NCBI RefSeq assembly: GCF_003672135.1
Contig: NC_039506.1
Span: 17,050,001-17,114,000 of the forward strand
Length of the DNA: 64,000 nucleotides
Reading direction: 5' to 3'
Origin: Ooceraea biroi
Taxonomy: Eukaryota; Arthropoda; Insecta; Hymenoptera; Formicidae
Part shown: piece by piece, positions 1-13,540 of the stretch
Layout of the letters: every line of letters starts with the position of its first letter
Position numbering within the stretch: the stretch's first letter is position 1
Notes under the pieces: model-generated
The model's database searches: none
Seen by the model: only the letters and a program-made list of their open reading frames with translations
Told to the model about the DNA's origin: nothing
Translations under genes and position numbers: made by a program

Positions 1-3000
1 ACTTGCCTCGCGGTGACACGCGAAATCGAATTTTACGGTGCATCAGCCACGTAAGTTTTTTTTCCCTCCCTCTCGTCCCGGCGACCGTATACGCGCGCAT
101 TACGTCCCCGACTTTTGTTCGAGGGACACATGTGTCTCCTTGCAGTCTAATATACGACCACGCTTCGGCGAGCATCGCAATTCTCACGCCGGAGTAACCG
201 GAAGCATCGAGTTCGAGAGATTCGCCCTGTTTTCTGGATTCAGCATCCAGCATTAATTTTATCACGAAGAATGCGGTTCTGCTTAAAAAAAACATACAGG
301 AGTTTCTAATCTCGTCGAATTTTGTACGGAATTAATTCCGTAATTACGCCGCACCGTTACGCGTGCACGTGACTTCATTACCTGAAAGTAATCGAAACTC
401 GACTGCGATGGCTAATTAAATATGAGATATTCAGTTGCGTCAGGAGAGGAGATATTCCCAGTAGTAAATGATATATCACTCCGCCATCAAATTTAGATGG
501 GTTTCTGTGACGGGGATTGAAAAATCTCTCGCGGAACCTTCTTCGGATCCCGGAGAATTAATTTAGCGCTCTGTCTGGGAGTGCGGTGTCCGAATCCGCA
601 ACAGCGGACTATTTTCCTCCACTTTCGTTCTTATGACTGGACCTAAAAGGACTGGAACCAAAAGGGAAACGCGGTAAAGTAGGTACACGCACGTCAGCCT
701 AATGCGATAGCTGAACGACGCGTGAGGATGCGTGTCGGGTCGTCCTCACGGGCGAGTGTCCGAATATCCTCGGGCACGTTCCATCCACACGAACCATGTA
801 TGAGTAGTCGATCGAGCAGATGCTCGAAACGTTGCAATCTCACTTAGGCAGCGGCGTGTAAACGCAGGAGATACCGGCGCGCTGGCAGCGATTGATAAGG
901 GATGACTGACGTGACCGATAGTCGTCGTAATAACGCGCATCTGTGAGGGGAGGGTTTGGGAGGGCGAATGAATCATCACGAGTATTTTTAGAACGAGTCG
1001 CGTAAAATCAATCACGCTCCTCCTCCTGCTCGGACCTGCCGCTCGAATCCGACATGGAGACGACGACGTATGTTATACGCGACATATGTCGCGAGAACGC
1101 TCGCGAAACGCGCGCGGAGCCAATTACGCTCGGCTCGCCGTCGAAAATTCTGGCACACGCCGGATTACGTAATCCCGGAAATTACGTGCTGCGCTTACTC
1201 GCGGCGACGTCTCCTTCGTTAGAAATAATCCAGAGACCGGAAACCCCGGGATGACGCGCTGAACCGGGATTGTCGATTCCGAGGGCCGAGCGTATGCTGT
1301 CGGCGCGCGGTCTTCGATGTTGCACACGTCGTTGTACACATTTCAGACCGTGTTTGCCTAATGTAATAACCGCGGAATCGTTGTGACAGAACACATTCGT
1401 GCACCTTTGAATTCTGTCTGTATAACAGAAAAACTTTCTGCTTGCAAACGAGGACTCAGCGGAACCGAAAGCGTCTCCTTGTTTCTCTCTCGCGCGCGCT
1501 GACTTGTAATCATATGTTACGCGCGGATACGTTACACGCACAATAAGAAGATCGAGGAAGCGAGCGACACTGCAGAGAGGACGGAAGAAACGGGGGTGAG
1601 AAGAAAAATTGAAAGGACGAGAGATCGCGAGAGGACACGCGCGCGAGGTGAAAGGAGGATCGAAGCGGTGGAAGCTTCTCGAAGAGAGAACCGGGAACGG
1701 GAGAGTGGATTATTATGCGACATACCGTATGCATGAGACTCCCAGGGGAGGAGGGAAGAGAGAATGGTGGAAGTAACTCCTGTCGTGCGGAGCAGGTGCG
1801 ACAAAACCGGTCGCGTCTCCGCGCCGTATTTACTCGCGCGCGGATACGCGGGAACCTGAATTCCTGCCGAGCGGGTATTCGAGTTTCATCGGGCATATGG
1901 GTGTCTCTTTATTGGGGGAGGGAGAGAGGAAGAGGCAAAACGGCGAAGGAGAAATCCGTGTCGAGAACGCCGGAGAAACCGCGCGAGGAGGACCGGATGT
2001 CCAGTCCGATTCGCTGTTGTGAATCGATCCTGCTCGCTCACTCGGCCCGGCCGCGTGTCCGGCTTGATTTTGATCGCAGTTTAAGCGTCGCCGGCAATTA
2101 AAGCGAGATTAAAGTTAACCGGTGTTGATGGCACGCATGGGGTTCCCATAAAGGGCCCATTAAACGGCGTCCCGCCGGGAGAACTGGACTCGCCGTCTGT
2201 CTCGGAATTAGTCCGCTCCGCGCGCGGCGCGCTTGCCTAAGCCGCGTCTGTCATCGGGGTTGAAGACACGGGGTGAGGAAGTGCAAGAGGCGGGAGGAAG
2301 AAGACGAGAGAAACCGCGTTGCATAATGGAGAGACGACGAGCTGATGGAAAGCGGGAGCTTCTTTTTCCCTGGCGGACAAAAGGAGGCTGTCGCTCGGCT
2401 CCGCGGCGAGCAGCCGGCGTACAATTGTTTCGAGGATTTCCGAGGATTCCCAGCAATTCTCTTTCTCTTTCTCTCTTTCTCCCGACGAAAAGGAATCGTG
2501 CTACTTTCGGTGCGATCGATGCCGGCGTGGCCGTTTCTTCTCGGCGGAGCCTCGGCCGCGCTTTCTTGGCGGCCAAGAAGCGTATAAAGATCCGGGCATT
2601 AGGGGATGGTCCGTCGGCTGGCCGTCCGGTCGAATGAATCCAAATCCGCGGGATAAAGTGGAAGAAAGCGGGGCTCTGCGACGAGGGATGCTGCGAGCGG
2701 CATCGCGCGATCGCGAGATCGCGCTCACCGTGCCTTCTCTTTGCCACTTTCCTCGCTTTCCCATCGCTTTTCCCTTTCTCGCTCTTCCGCTCGCGTCTCT
2801 TGCCTTTCCTCCACTTCCTTCTTGTTTTCCCTCCGAGACTTGGATGTTAGTCTCCACCGTCTCCCCGGTTAGATTTCCTTCCAGACGACTTTTCCGAGAC
2901 AATCGGTGGGCCACGGACAATCGCGCGAGCCAATCAGTCCCGCATTGAGTTCTGGGACTTTCCGCATCTCCGTCGCGTGTCCCCGGATACGTAGAAGTGG

Positions 3001-4238
3001 GACGCGGGCGCGGACACACTAGGAAGAAGCGGGACGGAACAAAATAAGGAGACTCCTAGCGGATCGTCCTTTCGGCAACGAAACGAAAGCAGCTTTTCTC
3101 GAGTTAGCGGTTGGCGTTTCGTTTCGCGGAGAAGAGCGGATTACCGTGGAAAGGGAGAGAGAGAGAGAGAGAGAGAAACAAAAGAGTGAAAAAGAAAGAG
3201 AGGAGCGAGGAGTGAGATACGAGGATTAATAAGAAGACAATCAGGATTGACGCTGTAAATAAACGGAACAACGGACTGACAATCGGATGGACGAACGGAA
3301 AAAGGTTTTCCGGTTTCCCGAGTGGTGATTTGGACCGTAACGGAAGCTGGTATTGGTCCGAGGGAGACTTATCGGGCCCCCATAATCCACGGGAACCCCG
3401 GCGTTCGCTCCGCGGAATATTCCTTGCAACGATCGCACGCGATTAAGAGCGATCCGCGCGCACGACGAGGAAGACGACAAGGATGACGACGACGTTTGTC
3501 TCGAGCGAAACCCATTAGCCGCGCTCGACGAGAAAATGCGAGCGCAATCTGTAATCCGTGAATTATGCGCGATTCAAATGAAATTACTCCATATCCGCGC
3601 GACGTAACGGGATTACCAGCGAGGTCGCACGCTCTCTCCGCCACCCCTTCTTCGCCTTCTTCTCACTCACGGGGTGCACTCTGATTGCCTATTAGTCTTC
3701 ACCGACCGTTCTCACCCGGGCGTCCATCTACGCTGTCTCCGTCTCTGTCTCGCCGCGTGTCGCGGCGTAATTGAACGAGCGTGCAATCAGCGATAATCTG
3801 CTGTGCAGACTGCACGCAGCAAGGAGACACCGATTGGAAACGGTCATCAGGTGAATCATCAAGTAAGAAAATCCACCAGAGGCTCGTCTTTCACCGATCG
3901 GATCGGGTCGGGGAGTGATGGTTCGCCGGGAGTGGATGGAACGCGATGGCAGGCGGGGCGATGAGGATCGCGCGCTCTTAAACGCGGATGTTTCCGCGTT
4001 CTCTGGTCCGGGATAGCAGCGGGAAGGAGCGGAAGAAAAAGAAGGAAGTCGAGAGGGTAAAGCGACTTTATCGCGCTGCAGGGGGGAGCGTCGATCGCGC
4101 GCGCGCACCTTGCAATTCAGAGGCTTCCCAAATAACTCCGGGCGAGATTATGATCAAAGGAGAGGCCTCCGCTCGCGCGAGATCGTTTAAGGAACTTTCG
4201 GGCTCAGGCTCCGAGTTTTACGGAGAATTACGACTTAG

Positions 4239-4257
4239 CGCGCGCGCGCGCGCGCGG
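4239..4257. repeat. (GC)n dinucleotide run
   Basis: About nine and a half alternating GC/CG dinucleotides without interruption. Such alternating purine-pyrimidine CG runs can adopt Z-DNA and are uncommon in animal genomes. Confidence 0.85.
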
Positions 4258-4418
4258 GAGCGGACGGCCGGGCTTTGTAGGTAAGTAACGGCTTCTTCTC
4301 CCCTTCACCGGTGGCAGAAAGCAGCCGCGGAAATGTAATTTGCCCTGCGAACGATTCCGCGCGCGCGGCGGGGAAGGTGCGTTTCGCAGATGCTCCCGGA
4401 TGGAATCGCACGCATACA

Positions 4419-4445
4419 CACACGTGTGAAGCAATAATGACGTCA
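4419..4445. promoter_or_regulatory. Palindromic E-box plus perfect CRE
   Basis: A ten-base palindrome CACACGTGTG (4419-4428) with an E-box core is followed ten bases later by a perfect cAMP response element TGACGTCA (4438-4445). Both are seen directly. A role as an enhancer inside the putative long intron is inference, because short motifs occur by chance in this CpG-rich DNA. Confidence 0.3.
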
Positions 4446-7400
4446 CGAGGAGCTTCCCTCGAAGAGGATCCGCTCGAGCGGACCAGGCGCGTGTTCGTGA
4501 ATCGCCCTCGTCGGAGGGTGGTTCTCCTTTTTTAATATACTTTATCGTGTTTGCGATTAGATTAGATTGAATTTTAAATTAGCGCAGACAGAGCAAACGC
4601 TTATCGCGTATGTTGCGCGAACCCGACGCGGATTTTACGTGAAAAATCATACTCCGACATGAAATCGGCATTTCTCGCGTTCGCGCGCTGGAACGGAATT
4701 TTGGCGCGTCGCGCAGCGTAATGGCGAAAGTATAATACGACCAGACACGTGCAAGGATCGATTCATTTAATCAGAAAGACTGCCATTTGGCGGACGGCCA
4801 AATAGAAAAGCCATGAAATGTACGTAACCCCCGACATGCCTCCCCCACCACTCTCTCCTCCGCCACTCTTGTCTCACCGAATCCCCCGCGGAATGCGGTA
4901 AGGGGAGCGGGCCTTTAATAATTCATCAAGACTCCTATGTAAAATTAGCGCTGTTAGTATTGAATAAATTTGAATGCGCCGCGGTATTGTAACGTCCTCC
5001 ATCGTTCTCTGCATTATTCTAATTAGCTATAGAGATATACGCGCATATAACGTGGCATAAATAATTGAAAATGCGAGAGGGCAAGAGGCGTTTATGCAGA
5101 TACAGCGGGACACGCGCGCTCACTCGCTCGCACCTCGTTCACCCCCGTCGAATATTATTTTCGATGATGATTTCAGCGCACATTAGTCGGCAAATCAGGC
5201 AAGTCGGGGTGCAATGTAACATTTATTATAATATCAATAATATCGAAATTGCGCGAAGGAGCCGCCGAGGACCTGAATTTATGCACGCTCATACAGGAGC
5301 ATTAATAGCGCGTTAATAAATGAAATGATTATTATTCGACGCACCCACCCTCCTCCTGCGGAACCGTCGTTCCCTCTCCCTTCCTCTCGCGTTTACACGC
5401 GTCGCGTATGCAATTCTCCGCAAGCGTATTACAGATGGGCAATAAATACCGGCGCGGCGTGTGATCCGGCGGATAATCAATAATCGGCGCGGAAACACAT
5501 CGCGCGACACGCGCCGCGACGAAAGTCGGCCGGGATAATCGACTCGCCGGTATTCTCTTGGGGTGCACGTCGAGAGGAAAAGGGGAAAGGGGTAATCAAC
5601 GCGTGTCCGAGGGCGGAAAAAAGCTGGATGCCATGCGACCGTGCGCGTGACATTGTCACGACATCATCGGCGAACGCGAACGAACGAATCGAACGCTTTT
5701 CGATGTCCGATTTATTGCGGGGATCAAATCGACGCTTGACGATTGACAGAACGCGACCCGTGCGCGCGTACCGGAAACCATGCTTGCTTTCGTGTATCCA
5801 AGTGCGAATTTTTGTACGCCTGTATCCCTCGCAGCGGGATATGTGTGGCGAATGAAAGCGCTCCGAGGTTTGCAGCGATGCGTAATAATTTGTAACAAGT
5901 TGTTTAATCGGCAATAAATAATAACCAATATGAAATATAATAAATGCTTTAATTTACAATAATATATTTAATAGCATGTAATGTAATATAATTTAATTAA
6001 AGAGAGAGAGAAATACAATTGTGAATCGCGATAATAAAGAAATACAGTCATGAAATTGTAAGAAAGGGGACACATTTATCGTTCTCGGATGGAGAAGACC
6101 AGCGGTAGCTCGAGGCATGAATATCTTTAAAAATCGTGCTTTTTACGTTCCCAATCTTTTTTCCTAACCAGGAGCCAGGGAGAGCCGCGGTGAAGTAGCG
6201 CATTAGTCACAGCTCGCCGGAGCTCGCGGGAGGAATTTTCGCCAGCAGGTTCGTTCTCTCTCCGCCGCGAAAAGTTTGACCGATCGGCCGGCAGCCAGCA
6301 ACGGTCGTTCGTTAACCCGCGCCGGGACTTTGAAATACCGCGGTTTCCTGTTTTTCCTGTGCACGGCACACATTTCGCGCCGCGTCGACTTATTTCGCGC
6401 TGGGGCCGAGCGCGCGCGCTCACCCCTCGCCCTCTTCTCCTCCCCCGCCATTGTGGAAATAGTTCCTCGCGCGCGATGCACCCCTGCCGCCCCCGCTTCT
6501 CAAACCTCAGGTCCGCTTTATTTCCTTTTTCTATCCTTTTATTCTGTTTTATTCGCTGCACCCTCTGCCCCGCCGCCCTCTCCGGCCGCTCGCTTTTCAA
6601 GGCCGGATATCCTTCTCTCACGAGCGAGTTACTAGTCGAGCCTCTCGCTCGCTTCGCTCGCTTTCCGCTTTTCCCGTCGTCACGCTCCCGGCTCCGTCGT
6701 TGCTGTTGCCTGGCTTTTCCTTTCTTCCGAAGCCACCCCGCTGGCGCCCCGCCATTTAGGCGAACATCCTCGATAATAAATCCCAGCCGGGTGATTTACG
6801 AAGTATCCCTCCGCGAGCGGCCGCCTTCCGGAGCGCAGCCCTTCCCCCATCTGCCCCCGGGCGTGCAGTTTGAAAATTAATAACGCCGACGGGCGATAAG
6901 CGCTGGTAACGCGGCTTTTATGACGCCGCGATTGCGGAATTAAATATCGCGGCCAGCGATGTTCAACGCGATCGACATCGTCTGCACTCGCATATAATCG
7001 ATATTATTCCAGTCCGCCCTTTCGATCGCGCCCTTTATTCCTCGTGCACGTGGAATTCTTCGATGCACACGTGGGATGCCATAGCACCCGACGCAAATTA
7101 GCTGTACCTTAATGGATTCGGAACGCAGTCGAAATAATTATAACAACTGGCGGCCGGGCACCACCCTCTCGTCTCTGTCCGCGCCTAAATAGCATCGGAT
7201 ATCCCGGATAAAATATTCCAACAGCGAAGGGGTTTTTTTTCAGGGGATGTTATTCATCAGCTCGGCAAAATGCGACTTCGCATCGCCAGTCCGCGTCGCC
7301 CGTATGCTGATTACATCACAGGAGGTGGGAGGAGGGGAAGATTAATGAAAGGATTAATATTATGCATACGCCTTTCGTTAAATGTCGCCGTGAAAGGCGC

Positions 7401-10400
7401 GCGGTAATACGCCAGGTGGAAAATGACGTCGTCTGGCTTTTACAGGCCGGACGCGAGAGAATCGTGATATCGAAAGGGGATGTGACATGATCTCGTGCAT
7501 TACAAATAGAAATTGTTACGACAGTCGGCGCGAAGATAATGCAGCACACGTACACATACAAGCGCAATGGCACGGAAACGAGAAGCTGCAACGACGCCGA
7601 GCCGAGCGCCGAGCTTCCGCGCTGCGAAATTCGCTCGGGAACGGGGTAACTTCCGATGACCGAAACTTTTATTCGAAATTACCACTGCCGTGCAGCTTCC
7701 GTGTCGTCGACGTCGATGTCGATATCGGGATAATCTCACGCAAACGTGTCATTTTCCCGCACGACCGTGCGCTTCGAATACCAACCCTCGCGACGGCGAA
7801 TCGGGATTACCATTCTGATGAAAATCATCTCGAGTGATGTTATGTCATTCCAGAGTCCGCCTCGTTGCGATGCGATCTGTCGAGCGTGTAGCCGGGGGTG
7901 GAGCACTCCGTATCGGCGCGTTGAATGCCTCCATGACGCTCGATGCATCGAAATAACCGGCATTCCACTCCGTTCGTTCTCCGGTATCAATGATCGGGAT
8001 AAAGCGCACCGCAGAACTTTTGCAACGGCACAATTCTACCGCATCGCGGCGAGATCACCGGCGGCGGAATCGCGCTCTAAGCAAAAGGCAGGCAGCAACC
8101 ATGAAAAAAATCCCTCCGAGGGAACAATATGGCATCCGAAAATACGTCCGGTCGGCCGGCCGGCAGCGTTTCCATTCACTGCAATCGCGTCGCGACGCCC
8201 GAATGGAGTGGACGTAACCCTGTCAACATAGGGCGTAAACGCAGCAAGCAAGGCGCCATCGCGCGCGTCCGGACGTGCGAGCCACGCTTCGGAGCTTCCG
8301 GTTGTCTGGAGTCACCGATTGTTAGCGTGCATTCCGCGCGGCGGACGTTGAAGCCGGTTCTTTTTCCTATTTCACTATCTTTCTCTTTTTTTTCTGTTTT
8401 CCTCTTTCTTCATCCTCCCTTCGTGCTTCATCCCCTTTTTTCGTTTTGTACATTCCTCCGTCTCGATCTCTGCGGTAGCCCACGGGCAACACGGACGCGG
8501 ATGACATCTCGACGGAGGACGACGAGAGCGAAGTGGAGAAGTGCGCTTCTTCGATTCTCGCCGCGCGCTCTTCTTGCGTCACGGAGAGGGTGGAGGGCAA
8601 CGGGAGCCACCGGCGGCGACTGTAATTGCAGTTTCCTTTTATTTTGAGCCGCACAACGCTCGCGGAATACTACCGCTTTATCCGCTGCTTTATAAACTTC
8701 CCCGCGTCTTCTCGGCCAAGCGATATGAAACTCAAGCCGTGGCTGGCCGCGCGGCCGCAACGCGCTCGCTCCGGCGACGCCGGCGAAAGAATTTTAAGTT
8801 TCCATCCGGCAAAGTTGCACCTCAGCGGAATTTCAATATTTTCCGTCCGTAATGGACCGTTACCGCACGCATTACGCCCCATTACAAGTACGCGGTGCAC
8901 CGTAACCGGAACTGCAGCACCTCTGCAGTTTCTTCCTCGAGCATGCTCGCAAAATCGCGGATGGCTCTCGGTAGCGCGATGTACTCTTCTAGTTTTAATC
9001 AACGACTGAAGCATCTCGGACAAGCATCGCGGACACTAAGGGAAAGCGTGCGTCCTACGGAGGTTCCTCCTTTATAAGTGAATCTTCTTTTAATTTTTAA
9101 GATCCTTTTACCTCGGCCGCACGTCCGTTTTAATCTTCACGACGCGGCGAGGGGCCGTCCTCTAGCTTCTAATTCAAACTTTCGCCGCTCGTTTCAGCGA
9201 CGCGGTTATACACACGGAGTATACACGCGGAGTTGTCCGTGAGCCATTGGGAGTTCGCGCACTCCCGTAATTTGTTTCACTGTCAGCGCGACGCGCGGTG
9301 TAAAGTCACCCCCCTCCCCCTGGCACGTGGGGTGAGCGCGCGCGGCGCGTCTGATGCCAGGGCGATCGTAATCCATCCGTTCGTCCACTCACCCGTCCGT
9401 TTAACGATCGGATAAAAATTTAATGCTCCACGTAGCGCGCCGGTAATCGAAGTAGATAAGAGTCAGCGTTACACTCTGCAAAACGGTCCCGCGCTAACTT
9501 TACAATCGTCCTACTTTGCCGTAATCGCCGTTTAAATCATAACAAGGACGCCGCTATGCGCTGGCGAGCGTATTGCATGCCGAAGGATGTCCGCTAACGT
9601 GCATCATTAAAATCTCATTCGGCCGTATCGCCAGTTGGTTCGCCGTGCGTTTATTTGCTCGGTGAATCGGCGCCGCGAGCCCTTGACCAACTTGCAAAGG
9701 AACGTCGTCGGAAAATCTCCAGTAGCTTCAGTCGCCGTTCCCGGAGAGCGACCCTCTGCGAACCCTTTCGCGCCAGGGCGCTTCTTCTTCTTCTTCTTTG
9801 CAGCTCTTTGTGTTTCACGACGCATGCAATCTCCTCTTCCCTCTACTCGTAAAAATTTCACCGCGGCAGTTTCATCCCCCGTGTACTTTCGCCCGAGTTA
9901 CATCACATCCGCCATCTTTCATCCGATTCATTTGCATACTTCCGGGGCCGGGGAGAGCGCTCGAAATTTCACCAACGTACGCAACGCACGTCACGCGGCC
10001 GCGTTACACGCGCGCGGAGTCCATCGTTGGTTCCTGATATACACGGGGATTTTGGGGACGGTGGGGAAAAGGGCACGGGGGATGACGGCGGGGGTGCACA
10101 TACGCCGGCTTTGATTTTCAGCCCACGACACGCTACTGCCAATTATTCAGCGTACACGTTCGGCCCATTGTGAATCTGTCGAGAGATGGAGGTCGATTAC
10201 TGCATCCGAAGTGGAGCCGTTATGTCAATTTGCATAATGCATCGATTAAATAAACGGGTTGCGGTCCTGTCCGATGTCGTAGAGCACGACGGTGGCGGCG
10301 GAGGTGGAGGTGGTGGCGCAGGGTGCGCACCCCCGCCGCAAAACAACTATTGACGCGGCGGGATTTTCGACGCCGTTCACGTCCCCCGCGTGCGTCAAAA

Positions 10401-12060
10401 TTAATACGACCCCCTCCCATCCCCTTCTCCTCCATCCGATTTTTTTTCCTGTCCTTTCTGCGCCACGTATATACGCGCGACGTGCTCGTAACAATTATGA
10501 GCTCGTCGGTGTTATTGCGGTGTCGTTACGGTGTCGCGTACGAATCGCCCTTCGCCCTTTAATTGAGGGGTTGCGAGCACGCGCGGAATCCCGTGGCGTG
10601 CCCTTTTACGTTGCGCTCCGTAAATCGGGACGCGTCATTTGTCTACCTCGCGTATCGGCCCGTAATGCTCGAAATATATATCGGGTTACCGAACAAATCC
10701 ACTCGTCCCTCTCGGCCACCCTCTAGTCTTGCTCTATTTAGTTTCGTGTTTAATGCGCTATTTGTCCAAGCCGCTGTTGCATGATAATTGCGGCACGAGC
10801 CGGCGCGACATGTTTCCGCCGACGCAATAATTCCAGACGACATCACATCGGCAAACCGTCACGAATCGTACAATTATTGCGCGCTTGCCGGTGGTTATTG
10901 GTACACGCGGTAAGCGCCGTCCGCGCAGCACGCGGTGTCTCATGAAACACACGGCGATAATGAAGCGAACAACCCCCCGGGGTTGTCGGGGACATTTTTC
11001 CGCGGCGGAAGTAATAGAAATTATTTAGAAACAATTCTGACAAATAATTGGGATCTCCGTGCCCAAACGCCCAATCGAGAGGGTAAATGTAAAATAGAGA
11101 GAACGGCTCCGCTGGCCCTTTCAGTTTCAATCAGCTGGTTACCTTCGCCGGGAGTGCGCTATGATTTTTGCCAGCGACGTGACACCCGCGCTCGCGAAAC
11201 TTCGTCTGCAAAACTGGTCTTGTTAATTAATCCAATTATTCGGCGTTTATTTAAGCGGTTTATTATAGTGTCTGTCAAAGTTGCCCGTGTATACTCAACC
11301 ACCAATGGCGGTGAAGGGAAAGGTGTTTTATCTGCGATTGCAGGGCGCGTAGGAAACCCATAGGGAATGTAGAAAACATCTATCGCAACGTTTTCCGTGC
11401 TCCACTTCGCGCGAAACGTTCAACTAAACAATAACTATTTCGAGCATGGTCGCGTTACAGTTTATTTTATTTTCGAGCTTCGTGTATCGTGTGCCGTGTG
11501 TCACGTCATTAATATCTTCTTGCTCCTGATGGATGTCGAAATGTGACCGAGTTTCTCGAACTGAATTTTCGATGAGAATTTCATTAAGACCAATCTTTAT
11601 ACACGGAAAATCGATGTAAAAAACTATTTCGGTGCAAGCGCACAAATATTTTTGCGTTAAAAATATCGCTGGGAAACATCGCAAATAGTTTCCTCGTTCG
11701 AGGAGAGCGCGGCGCGGCGGATAACTTGACGTTAAACGTGCCGGCGCGCGTACGACCGATAATGATAACGAAACTTCGGCGAGGAAATGTAAAGACTGCG
11801 GGGATGGACGGGGGAGAAAGATCGTACAACGAGGACGAGAAAGATCCGAGAGCCAATTATTTGTTTCCCCAATTCCATCAGCGAGCGCAAACGAACAAAC
11901 GAAGGGGTGGGACGAATTCCACCCTCTGCCACTGCGACTCCACATTATTCTCTCTACTAGGCCTCTCTGCGCGGAAAGGAAAACTCATCCCCTTCCCTCC
12001 CCTTCCCACCCTCTCCCACGCGTTCTTCCGCAGTTCACCCCAAGTTTTTCATTCACTTAC

Positions 12061-12142
12061 GTGGCTCGTCGACGTCGCCGAGCAGAACTTCCGCCACGAC
12101 GAAACGGGTCAGCAAGCTCATCAGCAAAAGCATCCTCCCCAT
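12061..12142 (-). CDS. Putative first coding exon encoding a signal peptide (secreted or membrane protein, rest outside window)
   Basis: Reading the minus strand, an ATG in good context (ACAATGG, A of ATG at 12142) opens a 27-codon frame. It starts MGRM, runs into a hydrophobic core LLLMSLLTRFVVA, then EVLLGDVDEP, and ends with one base before a strong donor (C|GTAAGTG, GT at 12060-12059). The hydrophobic core followed by small residues (VVA|E) fits a cleavable secretory signal peptide. The exon ends in phase 1. A CT/GA-rich leader lies upstream (to the right), as in insect 5' UTRs. A tiny signal exon before a very long intron is common in insect neuronal immunoglobulin-superfamily genes such as dpr, DIP and lachesin types. 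That family guess is speculative because no Ig domain is in the window. It could also be a chance frame. Confidence 0.5.
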
Positions 12143-13497
12143 TGTGCGGGATCCTTGCTCTCTTCCACCCTCGGCGTCGGGAATGGTGCAGATATCGTCC
12201 TCCTTCAAAATCCCCGTGCTCAAGTGGCGGCCGACGCGGCTGATAACTTTCGACGAGAGAGAGAGACGAATCCCGTGGACGGCAAGAAAGCGGAGGAGGA
12301 AGCGGAGATGAAGGAAGCAGAGAAGAAGGAGGAGGAAGAGGATGATGATGAGGAGGTGCAGGAAGGCCAGAGATCCGTCAGGTCATCCAGACAATCACGG
12401 ACACGGCGGGCGCGTCCCCCGTCGATCACGAGGGCAACGCGAGGGGACGGATGACGGTGAGATCCGTCGCGTCGATTTGACCCGCAGCTGACGGACCCTG
12501 CCCCCCTCCTCCCCGGTGTCTTCCCCGCAGCCTATTTTCACGGCGACCTCCGATAAAACTCGGCGTCCGATATACACTTTTAACGGTAACGAGCGAGGTG
12601 GATGGGGGCACGACCTGCGCTTTGAGAGGAGGCTTAAGTGCAGTTCGCGGAGCACGCGAGGCACTCTCTTGTTCTCTCTCTCTCTCGCTCCCTCTTTTGT
12701 TCTCTATCTCTTTCTCTCTGCTGCCTTCTCTGCTACTGCTGCTGCTGCTGTTGTTGCTGATAGACAACCGACGTAAAACTGAGGATTATAAGTAAGTCGC
12801 GTAACTCCTTAAGGGCTGCCGCACGATTACGCGCGTTATTTATGCGCGCAAAGTTCAGCCACATCGTCGTTTAACGGGGTTGCTCGATCGCGTAATTGCA
12901 CGTCCTCGCACGGTCGATTGGCGGCCGCTTCATACACGACTGGATCGCACGCCGTCATCGCCCGCCGGCAATAATGACGTAATGATGTTTGCGAGAACGT
13001 GAACGGGACGGAAAAATCGATAAGTTCAGCTGAACTCGTGCCGTCGGCTGCGATAACGTCGGACGTTAATGCCCACCCCGCTACGTAGACGCATTCGCCG
13101 TCGGGTCTCGGGGATGCTTTGCGTCGCACCAGTCTGCTTCGGCACCGGGATTACCGCCTGCCTTGGTCGTTACGCATTTTTCACCCCCTCGCGAATTTCA
13201 CCTTGCCGCGCTCACGGCAAGTGCACTTTCAGAGGAGAAAAGAGTTCTGCTAAAGTGGAAAATGATCGAGATCAGCGAATTAATTAATCAATCCGAGGCG
13301 ATCTCGAGGTGCACAAAGGTCATCGACGGTTGTCGACCGTCGCGGGGTGAAAAGTCGCTTATCCGCGCGTTACATCACCCGTCCATTCGCAGGGATCCAT
13401 TTCCGTCTCCGTCGAAACGGAGACTTAGCAACGCGGTTCCGTTTTTGGCAGATTGTGCTTCGAGTCAGCGGTCGACGGTGTCGTGCCAAGTACAACC

Positions 13498-13540
13498 TCT
13501 CTCTCCTTTTCTCTTTCTCTCTCTCTCTCTCTCTATCTGA
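13498..13540. repeat. CT microsatellite
   Basis: Nearly pure CT repeats with a few T insertions are seen directly. Confidence 0.85.

Larger units (their letters stand above)
1..12060. other. GC/CpG-rich non-coding stretch, probably intron 1 of a minus-strand gene
   Basis: No convincing coding exon is seen on either strand. The reading frames here are short, rich in Arg, Ser and Pro, lack family features, and are typical of chance frames in CpG-rich DNA. The region holds simple tracts: GA around 3153-3176, a pure GC dinucleotide run at 4239-4257, GA near 6001-6011 and many CT-rich patches. Because a signal-peptide exon with a good donor ends at 12061 on the minus strand, and no continuation with the right phase is visible to its left, most of this stretch is best read as a long first intron whose next exon lies outside the window. 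That is inference. Scattered palindromes, including a CRE and an E-box near 4420-4445, would suit regulatory elements. Confidence 0.45.

Noticed and set aside
10237..10353. 38-residue plus-strand frame with a Gly run ending in PPPQNNY
   Set aside because: The Gly run comes from a GGT/GGC microsatellite, and no acceptor, donor or neighbouring exon supports it.
11726..12454. 242-codon plus-strand frame with a Glu/Lys-rich end
   Set aside because: The acidic part is a purine-rich tract, the rest has no protein-like conservation features, and it runs antisense through the better supported signal-peptide exon.
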